A stretch of 64,000 bases of DNA from Candidatus Woesearchaeota archaeon (GTDB lineage: Archaea > Nanobdellota > Nanobdellia > Woesearchaeales > JAHWIC01), in NCBI GenBank assembly GCA_019322805.1, contig JAHWIC010000003.1, positions 1 to 64,000 on the forward strand, read 5' to 3'. Made by a program: the position numbers and the translations under genes. The notes below the pieces were generated by a model. That model made no database searches and was not told the DNA's origin. It saw only the letters and a program-made list of their open reading frames with translations. Shown here in pieces: positions 8,013 through 16,030 of this stretch; within the stretch, counting starts at the first letter, position 1; each line of letters begins with the position of its first letter.

Positions 8013-8450
8013 CTATTCTTCAGGAACTTCAGTACTGTACTCAGTCACTTCTGTAACGCCTTCAACTGGCTCAGATTCTTCTTTCTTCTCTCCGCTTCCT
8101 TCTTTTGGACCTCTATGAATCTTTGCAAAGGAAGGGACAGCAGCAATCCAGTCTTCACCAAAGCCAGCGATATCTCCTTCGATAGCATCGCAGGTTTTCT
8201 TCAGTTTGTTTATTGCACGCTTTAACTCAACAATATCCTTGTCCTTTAATGGCTTGATATTGATTAATGCAATTGTGTGCCCTTCCCTTAGAACATCAAG
8301 AATCGGCTTTATGTGCTCAAAATTTTCAATGACAAAAGGTCTGACAGTAATCTTGGCTTTTTCCATGCTAGGCTCAGCACCAAGCTCAACATAGCCTTCT
8401 TCCTCTTCTTCAGAACCCTCTGGTTTCTTGAGTTTTGAAAAAAATCCCAT
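8013..8450 (-). CDS. sepF: Cell division protein SepF (archaeal type)
   Basis: A protein of about 145 residues with the SepF core KITVRPFVIENFEHI, TIALINIKPLKDKD and LKKTCDAIEGDIAG, close to archaeal SepF proteins that tether FtsZ to the membrane. The N-terminus MGFFSKLKK fits the membrane-binding amphipathic helix. The start is placed at the ATG at 8450: an AAGGTGA Shine-Dalgarno sits 5 nt before it and overlaps an upstream in-frame ATG at 8465. A Glu-rich stretch precedes the core and the tail is acidic. No ftsZ gene is in the window. Confidence 0.92.
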   Translation of the reverse strand: MGFFSKLKKPEGSEEEEEGYVELGAEPSMEKAKITVRPFVIENFEHIKPILDVLREGHTIALINIKPLKDKDIVELKRAINKLKKTCDAIEGDIAGFGEDWIAAVPSFAKIHRGPKEGSGEKKEESEPVEGVTEVTEYSTEVPEE

Positions 8451-8584
8451 ATTTTTCACCTTCATAAAAATAACTATTTTAGAATTGTAATAACTCCAAT
8501 TTATATATAAATCTTTTGTTTCTAGAATACTACTTCAAAAGAAAAGCTTTTTAAATCAAACTTAAATCTCCTATCCTGGTTTTT

Positions 8585-8875
8585 ATGGCTAAAAGACTTG
8601 GTTCAATAAGGAGAAAAACAAGGCATAAGCTGAGTAAATCCTTCAGGAGAAGAGGGAAAATAAGCATCTCAAGCTATTTCCAGAACTTTAGTGCAGGTGA
8701 CAAGGTCATTTTGTCTGCTGAATCTGCGTACCAAAAAGGCATGTATCATCCTAAATATATGGGCAAAAGTGGAGTAGTAAAAAATAAGAAAGGCAAATGC
8801 TTTGAAGTAGCTATAAGTGATAAAGGAAAAGAAAAGACTTTAATAGTACATCCAATACACCTAAAGAGGGTATAA
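8585..8875 (+). CDS. rpl21e: Large-subunit ribosomal protein eL21
   Basis: A 96-residue basic protein of the L21e family, found in archaea and eukaryotes only. Visible motifs are SIRRKTRHKL at the start, FSAGDKVILS in the SH3-like core and GVVKNKKGKCFEVAI with the HPIHLKRV end. It heads the conserved archaeal group L21e-rpoF-DUF655 and is followed after 2 nt by rpoF. Confidence 0.95.
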   Translation: MAKRLGSIRRKTRHKLSKSFRRRGKISISSYFQNFSAGDKVILSAESAYQKGMYHPKYMGKSGVVKNKKGKCFEVAISDKGKEKTLIVHPIHLKRV

Positions 8876-8877
8876 AA

Positions 8878-9225
8878 ATGGATACCAGCGAAATATTAAA
8901 CGAGGCTCCTATGAGCATGGTTCAGCTAAAGGAAGAGCTTGAGAGAATAAAGAAACGGGATAAAGAGCTGAACTTCAGGGCAACAAAGACAGAGGAGTAC
9001 CTAAGCCAGGTCATCACTCTGAAGGGTGCTGAGGGGCTTTTTAAGAAGCTAGTTGCCTTGAATGTGCCAAGGCTTAAGGAGCAGCATATATGCAAGATAA
9101 TTGATGTACTTCCGAAAACAGCTGATGATCTTAAAGTACTTCTGCAAGGTTATACACTAACAGTAAACAATCAGAATCTAAAAAAGATTATTGATGCAAT
9201 CAATGAATTTTTAGCGAAACAATAA
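8878..9225 (+). CDS. rpoF: RNA polymerase subunit Rpo4/RpoF (Rpb4 family)
   Basis: A 115-residue Rpb4-like protein that pairs with Rpo7 to form the stalk of archaeal RNA polymerase. Length, position directly after L21e and the HRDC-like C-terminal half (LPKTADDLKVLLQGYTLTVN, then KKIIDAINEFL) support the call. Its presence shows that the organism runs the normal archaeal polymerase next to the sigma-70 gene 3 kb away. It starts 2 nt after the L21e stop and is presumably co-translated. Confidence 0.88.
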   Translation: MDTSEILNEAPMSMVQLKEELERIKKRDKELNFRATKTEEYLSQVITLKGAEGLFKKLVALNVPRLKEQHICKIIDVLPKTADDLKVLLQGYTLTVNNQNLKKIIDAINEFLAKQ

Positions 9226-9291
9226 GGGGGTGCTGATAGTTTCTAATTTTTCATCACAATATTTATAAATACTATTCAATATTTTATTAAA

Positions 9292-10218
9292 ATGGCGGTG
9301 GGGATTGAGCACGGTCATCTCAAGATTTGTGATGACTTTGCAAAAGAGGTGAACAGACTTATTGGAAGATTTAGTCCTAAGAGCTATAGGATTAACTCCG
9401 GCAAATATGAAAGCTTGTTAAGGAAAAAGAATCTGACGATTGAATCCAAAAAGAAGAAACTACTGAAAGCATTGCATGAGGTCGTTTTACACGCACTGAG
9501 TGTTGATATCCATAATGTAAAACCAGGTAAGATAGTTGATGACCTTAGGATAAACATCAGGATTATAAGGGCCATCATCACTAAACTGCGCGACATAAAT
9601 TATTACCTTGAAGATGTGTTTTTGCATGAGCTTGGCCTTAAAGCAAAGCCGGAAAGCTGGGCAAAGACAATAAAGAAAGGCGCAAAAAAGCTTAAGGAGA
9701 AAAGCGCGCTTGGAAAGCAGGAGCTGGAAAAACTGGAGCATGCTGTTCATAAGATGATTACTAGGGTAATAACCCTTGATGAAAGATTGCTTAAGACTTA
9801 CAAAAGAAGGGAAACAAAAGTCGTCAAAGATGAGCATGTACGTATAAATGATTTGGAAAAGCTCCTTGGAAAACAATCAGAGCTTTTGATGCATTTGCAG
9901 GCAAAGTTCCCGCCGCCAAATAAGGTGAAGGCAGATTTATTCGAGCCTGACAGGTTTAACCACTGGATGCTTAGGATATTAACCGCATTATCAGCTTTGG
10001 AGCACGCTTCCCAAAAGGAAGTGGCAATTTTCCAGAGATTAAAACAAAGCAGAAAGCTCAGAAGAAAGATTGAATCCAGGATTGATTATGTGCTCAAGGA
10101 GAAATTTGAACTTATGCAAATAAAGGAGCAGCGCGTTTTGTCGTGGGAGAACATAGGAAGGATTGATGATGCGCTGCACGAGGCAGCGCACAAATACCTT
10201 GCTGCTTCACAACTGTAA
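9292..10218 (+). CDS. Helical protein inserted in the L21e-rpoF-DUF655 group
   Basis: A 308-residue basic, almost wholly helical protein that I do not recognise. It has a leucine-rich first half, a basic linker around ESWAKTIKKGAKKLKEKS, and a second helical half containing LFEPDRFNHWMLRIL. There are no cysteines in metal-binding spacing, signal peptide or membrane segment. A TATTTATAAATA box at about 9261-9271 gives it its own promoter, so it is not simply read through from rpoF. Position suggests a link to transcription or ribosomes, but that is inference; it may be a lineage-specific nucleic-acid-binding protein. Confidence 0.7.
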   Translation: MAVGIEHGHLKICDDFAKEVNRLIGRFSPKSYRINSGKYESLLRKKNLTIESKKKKLLKALHEVVLHALSVDIHNVKPGKIVDDLRINIRIIRAIITKLRDINYYLEDVFLHELGLKAKPESWAKTIKKGAKKLKEKSALGKQELEKLEHAVHKMITRVITLDERLLKTYKRRETKVVKDEHVRINDLEKLLGKQSELLMHLQAKFPPPNKVKADLFEPDRFNHWMLRILTALSALEHASQKEVAIFQRLKQSRKLRRKIESRIDYVLKEKFELMQIKEQRVLSWENIGRIDDALHEAAHKYLAASQL

Positions 10219-10223
10219 AACAA

Positions 10224-10324
10224 CAAAATTCCGAAGGAATTTTGTGTCGCGAGAAACGCATAGCGTTTCTGTGTGCCAGAAATGCGGAGCATTTCTGAGC
10301 AGCTCAAAAAACCGAAGGTTTTTC
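10224..10324. repeat. Cluster of four short perfect hairpins
   Basis: Four fold-backs follow one another: 10224-10244 (CAAAATTCC stem, GAA loop), 10252-10270 (AGAAACGC stem, ATA loop), 10277-10297 (CAGAAATGC stem, GGA loop) and 10306-10323 (AAAAACC stem, GAAGG-type loop). Stems are 7-9 bp and perfect with three- to four-base loops. They fill the gap between the helical protein and DUF655. Similar units occur at 99-271, 11910, 41480 and 59500. They may be fold-back insertions or RNA processing sites. Confidence 0.75.
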
Positions 10325-10327
10325 GAC

Positions 10328-10885
10328 ATGGAACGGACAAAGGAAGAAACAGTAGTTGTACTGGACTTTTTGCCGAATGGCTACCCATTTGACACAAGGC
10401 CTATCTACCAGAAAACTGCGATAGCGCAAGCTATAGGCAAGGAGCACTTTGTTTTACTGGAACTAGCCCCTAAGAAGGATATCCATTTACAGCCTTATGA
10501 GGAGGTTTATATCGGAGAGGGCAAGCGTGACAAGGTGCATCACATAGTTGGAAAGCTTCCTATAGATAAACTTACTGCAACAGCAAAGTCTGAGCTGGAA
10601 TATGTCATAAAGGATATTGTAAATAAAGACGAAAAAAGGTTTGTTGACTTTTTCAATAAGGCACAGCCCTTAAGCACAAGAATGCACCAGATAGAGCTTT
10701 TGCCAGGCGTTGGAAAGAAGCATATGTGGCAGATAATAGATGCAAGAAAGGAAAAGCAGTTTGAGAGTTTTAAGGACATAAAGAAGCGCGTTAAGCTTAT
10801 GCCTGATCCGGAGAAGGCAATCATAAGAAGGATACTTCTGGAACTTCAAGGCAAAGAGAAACACAGGTTGTTTGTTGACGTATAA
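10328..10885 (+). CDS. DUF655 family protein
   Basis: A protein of about 185 residues of the archaeal DUF655 family, which usually sits between rpoF and the rRNA dimethyltransferase gene. Features include VLDFLPNGYPFD, the PYEEVYIGEGKRDKVHHI strand-loop and the helix-hairpin-helix-like segment HQIELLPGVGKKHMWQIIDAR followed by a long helix. The helix-hairpin-helix suggests nucleic acid binding. The start is the ATG at 10328 just after the hairpin cluster; an upstream in-frame extension to 10163 would run through the hairpins and overlap the previous gene, so I reject it. No ksgA follows. Confidence 0.85.
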   Translation: MERTKEETVVVLDFLPNGYPFDTRPIYQKTAIAQAIGKEHFVLLELAPKKDIHLQPYEEVYIGEGKRDKVHHIVGKLPIDKLTATAKSELEYVIKDIVNKDEKRFVDFFNKAQPLSTRMHQIELLPGVGKKHMWQIIDARKEKQFESFKDIKKRVKLMPDPEKAIIRRILLELQGKEKHRLFVDV

Positions 10886-10950
10886 CAAAGGAGTAAATTA
10901 TCAATAAATAATTCCTTTGTTATGCCGGGAGGCACGAAGTGTCTCCGTGT
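10884..10950 (+). terminator. Two stem-loops after DUF655
   Basis: AACAAAGGA pairs with TCCTTTGTT (10884-10921) with an AT-rich loop, and GGAGGCAC pairs with GTGTCTCC around a GAA loop at 10928-10946. They lie between convergent genes and could mark the 3' ends of both transcripts. No long T-run follows, so terminator function is tentative. Confidence 0.4.
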
Positions 10951-10954
10951 CTAA

Positions 10955-11167
10955 TCATTCTTCTTCAGACATTTCTTCATCATCAGAGACTCCTTCCTCC
11001 ATAGCGTCTGCAATCAGGCTGACCACTTTCTTTGACTGCTTTTCTATCCTCTGAAGGTAATCCACATCTTGGAACTGCTCTACAGCACATTCCTTACAAT
11101 AGGATTCAGAACTCCCTTTAATGCAATATTCAGCCTCTTTCTCGCACAGTATGCACTTTTTTGGCAT
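10955..11167 (-). CDS. Small zinc-finger-like protein
   Basis: A 70-residue protein with two CxxC-type pairs (CILC at 5-8 and CKEC around 25-28, plus Cys at about 15), followed by a helix and a very acidic tail ending in SDDEEMSEEE. It probably folds around one zinc ion. I do not recognise a family with known function; small treble-clef proteins of this kind are common in DPANN genomes. It is convergent with DUF655. Confidence 0.65.
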   Translation of the reverse strand: MPKKCILCEKEAEYCIKGSSESYCKECAVEQFQDVDYLQRIEKQSKKVVSLIADAMEEGVSDDEEMSEEE

Positions 11168-11297
11168 TTAGAGGAGAGATGTCAAATGCATTTATAAATA
11201 TTGCTGAAAATTGGTAGTAGGCGGCAGTAGTAACTTATACTCTAATCTGTAAACCAAACAAAAATCTTTAATAACCACGCGGATTTGAGGCCTTACT

Positions 11298-11921
11298 ATG
11301 TACTTCAGACCCACCAGCAAGAAAAAGTTTCTAGGAATAAACACCTCAGATACAGAGCTAAGGGATATTTCAAAGGCATGGTTTGTCATATCACTTGCTT
11401 TTGGGATTGTGCTTACAAGAAGGTCTCCATTGCCGATTGGTTATGGATTCATTCTTGCTGCTTTAACAGTCGGCGTTGGTTTTGTTTTCCACGAGATGGT
11501 TCATAAGTTAGTTGCACAAAGGTTTGGATGCTTTGCTGAGTTCAGGGCATTCAACCATATGCTGGTGCTGGCTTTGCTCATGTCCTTGTTTGGATTTATA
11601 TTTGCTGCTCCTGGCGCAGTGATGATAGCAGGCCCTGTTGGCAGGAGAAGAAATGGAATGATATCTGCAGCAGGAATAGCAGCAAGCCTTGCAATAGCTT
11701 TATTGTTCCTTTTTGTGTTTTTGACTGCTCCGTTTGCTTTTGTTAAAAATATAGGGCTTTATGGCTTTGTGATTAACAGCTGGCTTGCTCTGTTCAATCT
11801 TATCCCTCTTGGAAATTTTGATGGCGTGAAGGTGCTTCATTGGAACAGAATAATTTATATAGTAATGGTCATAATGGCACTTATGCTGATGTTTTTGCAG
11901 GGAGTGCTAGGGGGTATTTAG
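11298..11921 (+). CDS. Site-2-protease-like membrane metalloprotease (M50)
   Basis: A 207-residue membrane protein with the M50 zinc site HEMVHK at 65-70 and the third ligand motif NLIPLGNFDG near the C-terminus. It has about five to six membrane segments and no PDZ or CBS domain. The family cuts substrates within the membrane, often releasing regulators. The start at 11298 is 25-30 nt after a CTTTAATAAC-like element. R2 repeat copy 1 follows directly. A second, larger M50 protease is encoded at 57927. Confidence 0.88.
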   Translation: MYFRPTSKKKFLGINTSDTELRDISKAWFVISLAFGIVLTRRSPLPIGYGFILAALTVGVGFVFHEMVHKLVAQRFGCFAEFRAFNHMLVLALLMSLFGFIFAAPGAVMIAGPVGRRRNGMISAAGIAASLAIALLFLFVFLTAPFAFVKNIGLYGFVINSWLALFNLIPLGNFDGVKVLHWNRIIYIVMVIMALMLMFLQGVLGGI

Positions 11922-11938
11922 CTTCGCTAAATACTTAA

Positions 11939-12015
11939 ATCCTCCCCATTAGTGCACAAGGAGAACGCCATAAATTGCTGACGCAATTTAATTTCACAGT
12001 GTCCCTCCCCTAACA
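11939..12015 (+). repeat. R2 repeat, copy 1
   Basis: A 77-bp block that recurs at 46069-46145 with two mismatches. It runs from ATCCTCCCC to CTCCCCTAACA and contains the hairpin AAATTGC-TGAC-GCAATTT. In both places it follows a membrane-protein gene and a fold-back hairpin (here TATTTAGC-TTC-GCTAAATA at 11914-11933) and precedes a Shine-Dalgarno/ATG. The high identity over 34 kb points to recent copying or to selection on a structured RNA. Confidence 0.85.
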
Positions 12016-12060
12016 GGCTATGCACAACAGAACATACAACTAAATATGCAAGGTGTTTTG

Positions 12061-12426
12061 ATGGACGATGATATAAAGTTTAGATGTCCTTACTGCGGGA
12101 AATTAACCAGGCCTCATGAGAGGTATTGTGATTTCTGTGAGCAGGACTTATCAAAGGTCAGGGATAAGTTAGAGGCAGAAGGAAGAGAAAAAGCCTGCTT
12201 TATAGCAACTGCAGCTTATGGGACTCCTTTTGCAAGAGAGATTGATGTTTTGAGGGACTGGAGGGATAACAGTTTGAATACAAATTTTTTTGGTTCTTTG
12301 TTTGTTAAGGTTTATTATAAAGTGAGCCCTCCTATTGCGAGATTTATAGCAAAGAGGAAAAAATTAAGGAAGTTGGTTAGGATTATCTTAAAACCAATAA
12401 TCAGTATCATTAGAAAAAATCAATAG
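12061..12426 (+). CDS. CFI-box protein with N-terminal zinc ribbon
   Basis: A 121-residue protein. An N-terminal zinc ribbon (CPYC...CDFC at about 9-29) precedes a CFI-box domain: CFIATAAYGTPFAREIDVLR, a following RDWRDNSL and the KVYYKVSPPIARFIAK segment. CFI-box domains are found as C-terminal modules in diverse prokaryotic proteins; the function is unknown. The start is the ATG at 12061 with AAGGTG 8 nt before it. The 3' end runs directly into an R1 element. Confidence 0.8.
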   Translation: MDDDIKFRCPYCGKLTRPHERYCDFCEQDLSKVRDKLEAEGREKACFIATAAYGTPFAREIDVLRDWRDNSLNTNFFGSLFVKVYYKVSPPIARFIAKRKKLRKLVRIILKPIISIIRKNQ

Positions 12427-12597
12427 AAAAAAATAAATCTGATTTTTGCCTTAAGTCTACTATAAAGCAAAAATCATCTGCAGTGTTTCTTAAAGAACCA
12501 AACTAAGATGAAAATTCCTTTATACCAGTTGTGAAAGGAATTTTCAGAATTATTTTTTTAATGAATTTCTCTATTGATTTTTTTTATTGATTACTTC
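12427..12597 (+). repeat. R1 repeat, copy B
   Basis: A well-preserved copy between the converging CFI-box and aIF5A genes. Stem 1 is GATTTTTGC...GCAAAAATC (12441-12475); the middle stem CATCT...AGATG encloses GTTTCTTAAAGAAC-like bases; stem 3 is GAAAATTCCTT...AAGGAATTTTC (12509-12545). AATCAATAGAAAAAA at the left and TTTTATTGATT at the right form short terminal inverted repeats, the clearest ends of the family. Confidence 0.85.
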
Positions 12598-12975
12598 CTA
12601 TCTCTTTTCCAAAACCTGAGCATTGCCTTCCACTTCAATAAAAGTCACTTCATCTCCCTCGTTAAGCTCATTAAGCAGCTCTTCATCGACATCAGCATCC
12701 ATGGTTTGATAAGAATGCATATCCATGATCTGAACTTTATCAGCTAGCTTTGAGATAACCTGTGCTGATTTTCTTATGATGTCAAGCTCTTCTACATTAT
12801 CATGATGATTGAGGTTTATTGATTTCTCGCCCTTGCTAATCAGGCCCTGGACAAACAGCTTTGTCTTTGAATGAGAATGGGTTCCGTAAGCAACTGTCTC
12901 TTTTCTTACAACCCTAAGAACCTCATTGTTATATTTGATATAGCTTCCTTTTCGCAAGTCTTTTGCTTCTGTCAT
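12598..12975 (-). CDS. eif5A: Translation factor aIF5A lacking the hypusine lysine
   Basis: A 125-residue homologue of aIF5A, which stimulates peptide-bond formation at stalling sequences. The SH3-like first domain and OB-fold second domain are recognisable (LRKGSYIKYNNEVLRVV; KVQIMDMHSYQTMDADVDEE). The hypusine loop, normally GKHGHAK or GKHGSAK, reads GTHSHSK at 31-37, so the lysine that receives the aminobutyl group is Thr32 (codon ACC, checked on the minus strand). Either the factor works unmodified or this is a diverged paralogue. No deoxyhypusine synthase is in the window. Confidence 0.88.
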   Translation of the reverse strand: MTEAKDLRKGSYIKYNNEVLRVVRKETVAYGTHSHSKTKLFVQGLISKGEKSINLNHHDNVEELDIIRKSAQVISKLADKVQIMDMHSYQTMDADVDEELLNELNEGDEVTFIEVEGNAQVLEKR

Positions 12976-13028
12976 AATGACACCCCTAGAGAAAAACTAT
13001 CCTTAACTTATTTAAATATTTCTAAGGA

Positions 13029-14144
13029 TTATTCCTTTATGCCTATAGCGTATTTATACCATCCAAAATCTCTTAGGATTCTTTCATCCTCAAATCTGAC
13101 AATCTTTTCAAAGGATTCCCACCGCTTCATACTCAATTCTATAGAAGGAGGAGGAGCGTCTTTTTCAATACGCCCATCATATATCTGAACTGCGGCTTTG
13201 GTGCAAAAAGCTTTATTAACAACAGATGGTGCAAGGGATACTCCGCTATATTCTATTACATGAAGACCAGCATGCTCAAAAAGCGCTGGAAGGTCAACGT
13301 TATCTTTATATGGGTCAGGATAAAGGAATGGGAGAATCATCTTGTACCAGGGTGTCTCTTGTTCAGCTTCTCTTGAAGCTTGATATAATGGACTATCAAA
13401 ATTAGGAACAGCTACTACAACCATGCCTCCTTTGCCTGTTTGTTCTACCATAATCTCAATTAGCCTTTTTTGCTCCTCTGTGGTTAAGTGTTCAAAAACA
13501 CCGCTGTTCATTGCTATTGTATATTCACCTCCGCTTTTATACCTTAGTATGTCTTTTTTGTGAGGGGTAACACGGTCTTTTGCTTCAAATTGATGTTCTG
13601 CAAGGAACGAAGCATAGCGTAGGGCACCCATGGATAAGTCAACAATATCTGCTAGAAATCCATGATAAGCTAGCATATTTGAGAGAGTAGCACTTCCACA
13701 GCCTAGCTCAACACTTCTAGGCGGCCATGAACCTAATGTTTTCTTATTCCAATGTTTTAGAATTCTATCCACAAGCCGCATATACATGTATGCTCTTCCA
13801 GGCAGGAATTCGTGGTACCCTTTGTCCAGGTGCAGGAAATGATGGTAAGAGGCTTTTTGAGCTGCCCAATGTTGGTCCATATTTCTTTGCCGCTCTCTAG
13901 CTTGGTCACTCTTATATAGGGGTGAGATAACGTCATCTAGCCATTCTCTTGTACTGGACTGCACTGCTAATAGGATAGGATGAGGTCCTTTTTCAGCATC
14001 AGCTGCGTCATTCCCTCCACTAGCGATAACAATCTCAGAACTTTTTCTTGGCAATACTAGGGGTCTTAGTATCTCTTCTAATTCCTCAGGGCTTCTTTTC
14101 TCATTATGGCCCCCCAACAATTTTGTTAGCCCTCTAACTGTCAT
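13029..14144 (-). CDS. Class I SAM-dependent methyltransferase
   Basis: A 371-residue protein with a Rossmann methyltransferase core: motif I VELGCGSATLS at about 143-153, the acidic motif II ADIVDLS and motif IV NSGVFEHL, with a post-motif VVVAVPNFDSPLY. The first 130 residues are an extension of unknown role. The substrate cannot be told. It has a leaderless-type start 26 nt after a minus-strand TTTTTAAATG box. The next gene is divergent and encodes a histidine phosphatase. Confidence 0.82.
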   Translation of the reverse strand: MTVRGLTKLLGGHNEKRSPEELEEILRPLVLPRKSSEIVIASGGNDAADAEKGPHPILLAVQSSTREWLDDVISPLYKSDQARERQRNMDQHWAAQKASYHHFLHLDKGYHEFLPGRAYMYMRLVDRILKHWNKKTLGSWPPRSVELGCGSATLSNMLAYHGFLADIVDLSMGALRYASFLAEHQFEAKDRVTPHKKDILRYKSGGEYTIAMNSGVFEHLTTEEQKRLIEIMVEQTGKGGMVVVAVPNFDSPLYQASREAEQETPWYKMILPFLYPDPYKDNVDLPALFEHAGLHVIEYSGVSLAPSVVNKAFCTKAAVQIYDGRIEKDAPPPSIELSMKRWESFEKIVRFEDERILRDFGWYKYAIGIKE

Positions 14145-14253
14145 ATGTTGATAGGTAGTGATTGTGCATTTAAAAATCTTTCTATTTATCTATTATTATG
14201 TAGTAGTAAAAAAAGGAAAAAGTTTAATAATAACAATGCATTCACTTTTGTAG

Positions 14254-14934
14254 ATGCTAAGATTAATTAAAACCCGGCATGGAGAAACCCAGTATAACAT
14301 AGAAAATCGTATTCAGGGAGGTATTGACACGGAGTTAACACCTCATGGCATAAGGCAAGCTGAAATGTTAGCAGACCACTTTAGGGATACTCCTATTGAT
14401 TATGTTGTCTCAGGCACCTTAAAAAGGCAGGCCCAAACAGCAGGGGTTATAGCTAGGCCGCGAGGAATTAGTGTTGTACATGATGAAGGACTGAATGAAA
14501 GGGATTGGGGCAGATTCAATGGACGTTATGAACATGAGGTTGATACAGGAGGCATCCCCCTTACCCGTTATCTTTTTTATATGGTAGATCCTAATGATGA
14601 TAGTAACCCAAAAATAGAGAAAGGCCCTGAACATAAAGGAGAAACAATTGAAGAAATGATGCGTAGGATAGGACTATTTTATGATAGGCTTGTCGATAGA
14701 TATGTAGACGCTACGATGTTGATTGTTGGAAGTCAGTTCTCAAATGCTTACCTCTTGAATCATGTTCTTGGAATTCCGCCGGAATGTCCTGTTTTATTTG
14801 CCCAAGAAAATATGTGCATAAACGAGATAAGGGTTTATCCTAAAAAAGATGCCGGAAGACCTGTAGAGGTTGTTGATATAAATTTTATGGAGCATGTCCA
14901 TTACAGGGATGGGTCAGTGCAAGGTACAGATTAG
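14254..14934 (+). CDS. Histidine phosphatase (phosphoglycerate mutase-like)
   Basis: A 226-residue protein with the family hallmark RHGETQYN at 8-15, whose His9 is the phosphorylated nucleophile, followed by LTPHGIRQAE and the acid residue in LNERDWGRF. The usual second histidine motif GH is less clear, near VGSQFSNAYLL. The family includes sugar phosphatases and mutases; the substrate is unknown. The last codons overlap the convergent PhoU-like gene by 4 nt. Confidence 0.82.
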   Translation: MLRLIKTRHGETQYNIENRIQGGIDTELTPHGIRQAEMLADHFRDTPIDYVVSGTLKRQAQTAGVIARPRGISVVHDEGLNERDWGRFNGRYEHEVDTGGIPLTRYLFYMVDPNDDSNPKIEKGPEHKGETIEEMMRRIGLFYDRLVDRYVDATMLIVGSQFSNAYLLNHVLGIPPECPVLFAQENMCINEIRVYPKKDAGRPVEVVDINFMEHVHYRDGSVQGTD

Positions 14935-15881
14935 TATTCTAAACCAATTCTTGAGACGGTAAGATGGATCAATACCTCCAGGATCTGTTCCATATTTGAT
15001 AGGATAAAAAGGTTATTTGCAGGCACCTTTTTCACTAATGACCCCACTTTGTCAAATATTATGGACCTATCTTTGCTTAACTTCTCTGCCTTTTTAAGGT
15101 CAAAATTATAGAAAAAGTCATGATACAAAGAAAGAGTTTCCTGTACATCTGATATGATTGATATAGCATCTTTTGCTAACTTTATCTTATGTGCCGTTAC
15201 AAACCTAGAGCAGTATTTGATTATATCTATTATTTCATCAAGAGAAGAGATAATATGGTATAGAGTATTTGTTTTTTTATCATCAGTATAACCAAACTTA
15301 TTTAAAAGTCTTAGGTTATATGCTGCAAATTTAGTTATGGTGTCATGTTTTTCATTTATGGTGTCTAGTAGCATATGATTGTTTTCTTTTGAACCTTTAA
15401 CTAAATCCTTGCTTGCGTCAATCAAGAGCAGGAATATACGCCGCAGGATAGTATCAAGTTCCTTGATCACACCTTCAGATATATCTTTGATAAAGCAGGA
15501 ATTTTCCTTTTGCTGTATGATCTCGATTCCATTTAATCTGTTGACCTCCTCTTTTATTGATGAAATAACTGTTACATCCTTCCCTATTTTGTGGTGTTTG
15601 GTAGTAACGTCATCAAATCTTAATTTCATTTCATCATAGCCTTTTATGTATAAGCATCTGATAAGGAACATCAAAGAATCTCTATCCAGGTTGCTTATAT
15701 CAACTTCGACACGTCCTAAAGACTGTCCTTGCTCTGTACTAACAATAATCTTACTACCTTCCTCCTTAATATCGAGTTCATCTCCTTTCTTAACCTCATG
15801 CTTTTGCGCCCACTTCCTTGGCAAAGAAATCAGCTGTGTAGAATCTGCAATCTGTATAACTTTTCTTTTCAGTTTAACCAC
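14931..15881 (-). CDS. phoU: PhoU-like regulator with AbrB/SpoVT DNA-binding domain
   Basis: A 316-residue protein. The first 45 residues form an AbrB/SpoVT swapped-hairpin domain (LISLPRKWAQKHEVKKGDEL), and the remainder is two PhoU-type helical repeats. In archaea this fusion is annotated as a phosphate-uptake regulator. No phosphate transporter genes are adjacent. The upstream region 15891-15960 has several TTTTATATAA-like boxes and an inverted TTTAATAG/CTATTAAA pair (15891-15928), which might serve as promoter and autoregulatory operator. Confidence 0.82.
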   Translation of the reverse strand: MVKLKRKVIQIADSTQLISLPRKWAQKHEVKKGDELDIKEEGSKIIVSTEQGQSLGRVEVDISNLDRDSLMFLIRCLYIKGYDEMKLRFDDVTTKHHKIGKDVTVISSIKEEVNRLNGIEIIQQKENSCFIKDISEGVIKELDTILRRIFLLLIDASKDLVKGSKENNHMLLDTINEKHDTITKFAAYNLRLLNKFGYTDDKKTNTLYHIISSLDEIIDIIKYCSRFVTAHKIKLAKDAISIISDVQETLSLYHDFFYNFDLKKAEKLSKDRSIIFDKVGSLVKKVPANNLFILSNMEQILEVLIHLTVSRIGLEY

Positions 15882-15890
15882 CCTTATAAT

Positions 15891-15960
15891 TTAATAGTTT
15901 TATATAATCGGATTAGGAATCTATTAAACTATATAAATCTTTTCATTTTCTATAAAATTG
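15891..15960. promoter_or_regulatory. Palindromic AT-rich region between PhoU and the candidate RNA
   Basis: TTTAATAG at 15891-15898 is the inverse of CTATTAAA at 15921-15928, and ATAGTTTTATATAATC/AACTATATAAATC-like boxes repeat across 15895-15945. The segment lies at the PhoU start and probably carries its TATA box. A symmetric operator for the AbrB domain is a reasonable guess but unproved. Confidence 0.4.
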
Positions 15961-16002
15961 GCTGTTTTATATAACTTTTATAAAATCTAAGGCATAACTA
16001 TA

Positions 16003-16030
16003 TAAAAAATGAGCTATTATATAGGTATAT
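16003..16030 (+). promoter_or_regulatory. TATA promoter of the candidate structured RNA
   Basis: ACTATATAAAAAATG around 16003-16017 lies about 25 nt before the hairpin TATCCCGTAA-ACC-TTACGGGATA, so transcription would begin near 16028-16032. There is no open reading frame at that point. Confidence 0.5.

Noticed and set aside
14254..14934. Specific call as cofactor-dependent phosphoglycerate mutase
   Set aside because: Only the RHGET nucleophile region is clear; residues specific to the glycolytic mutase were not recognised.
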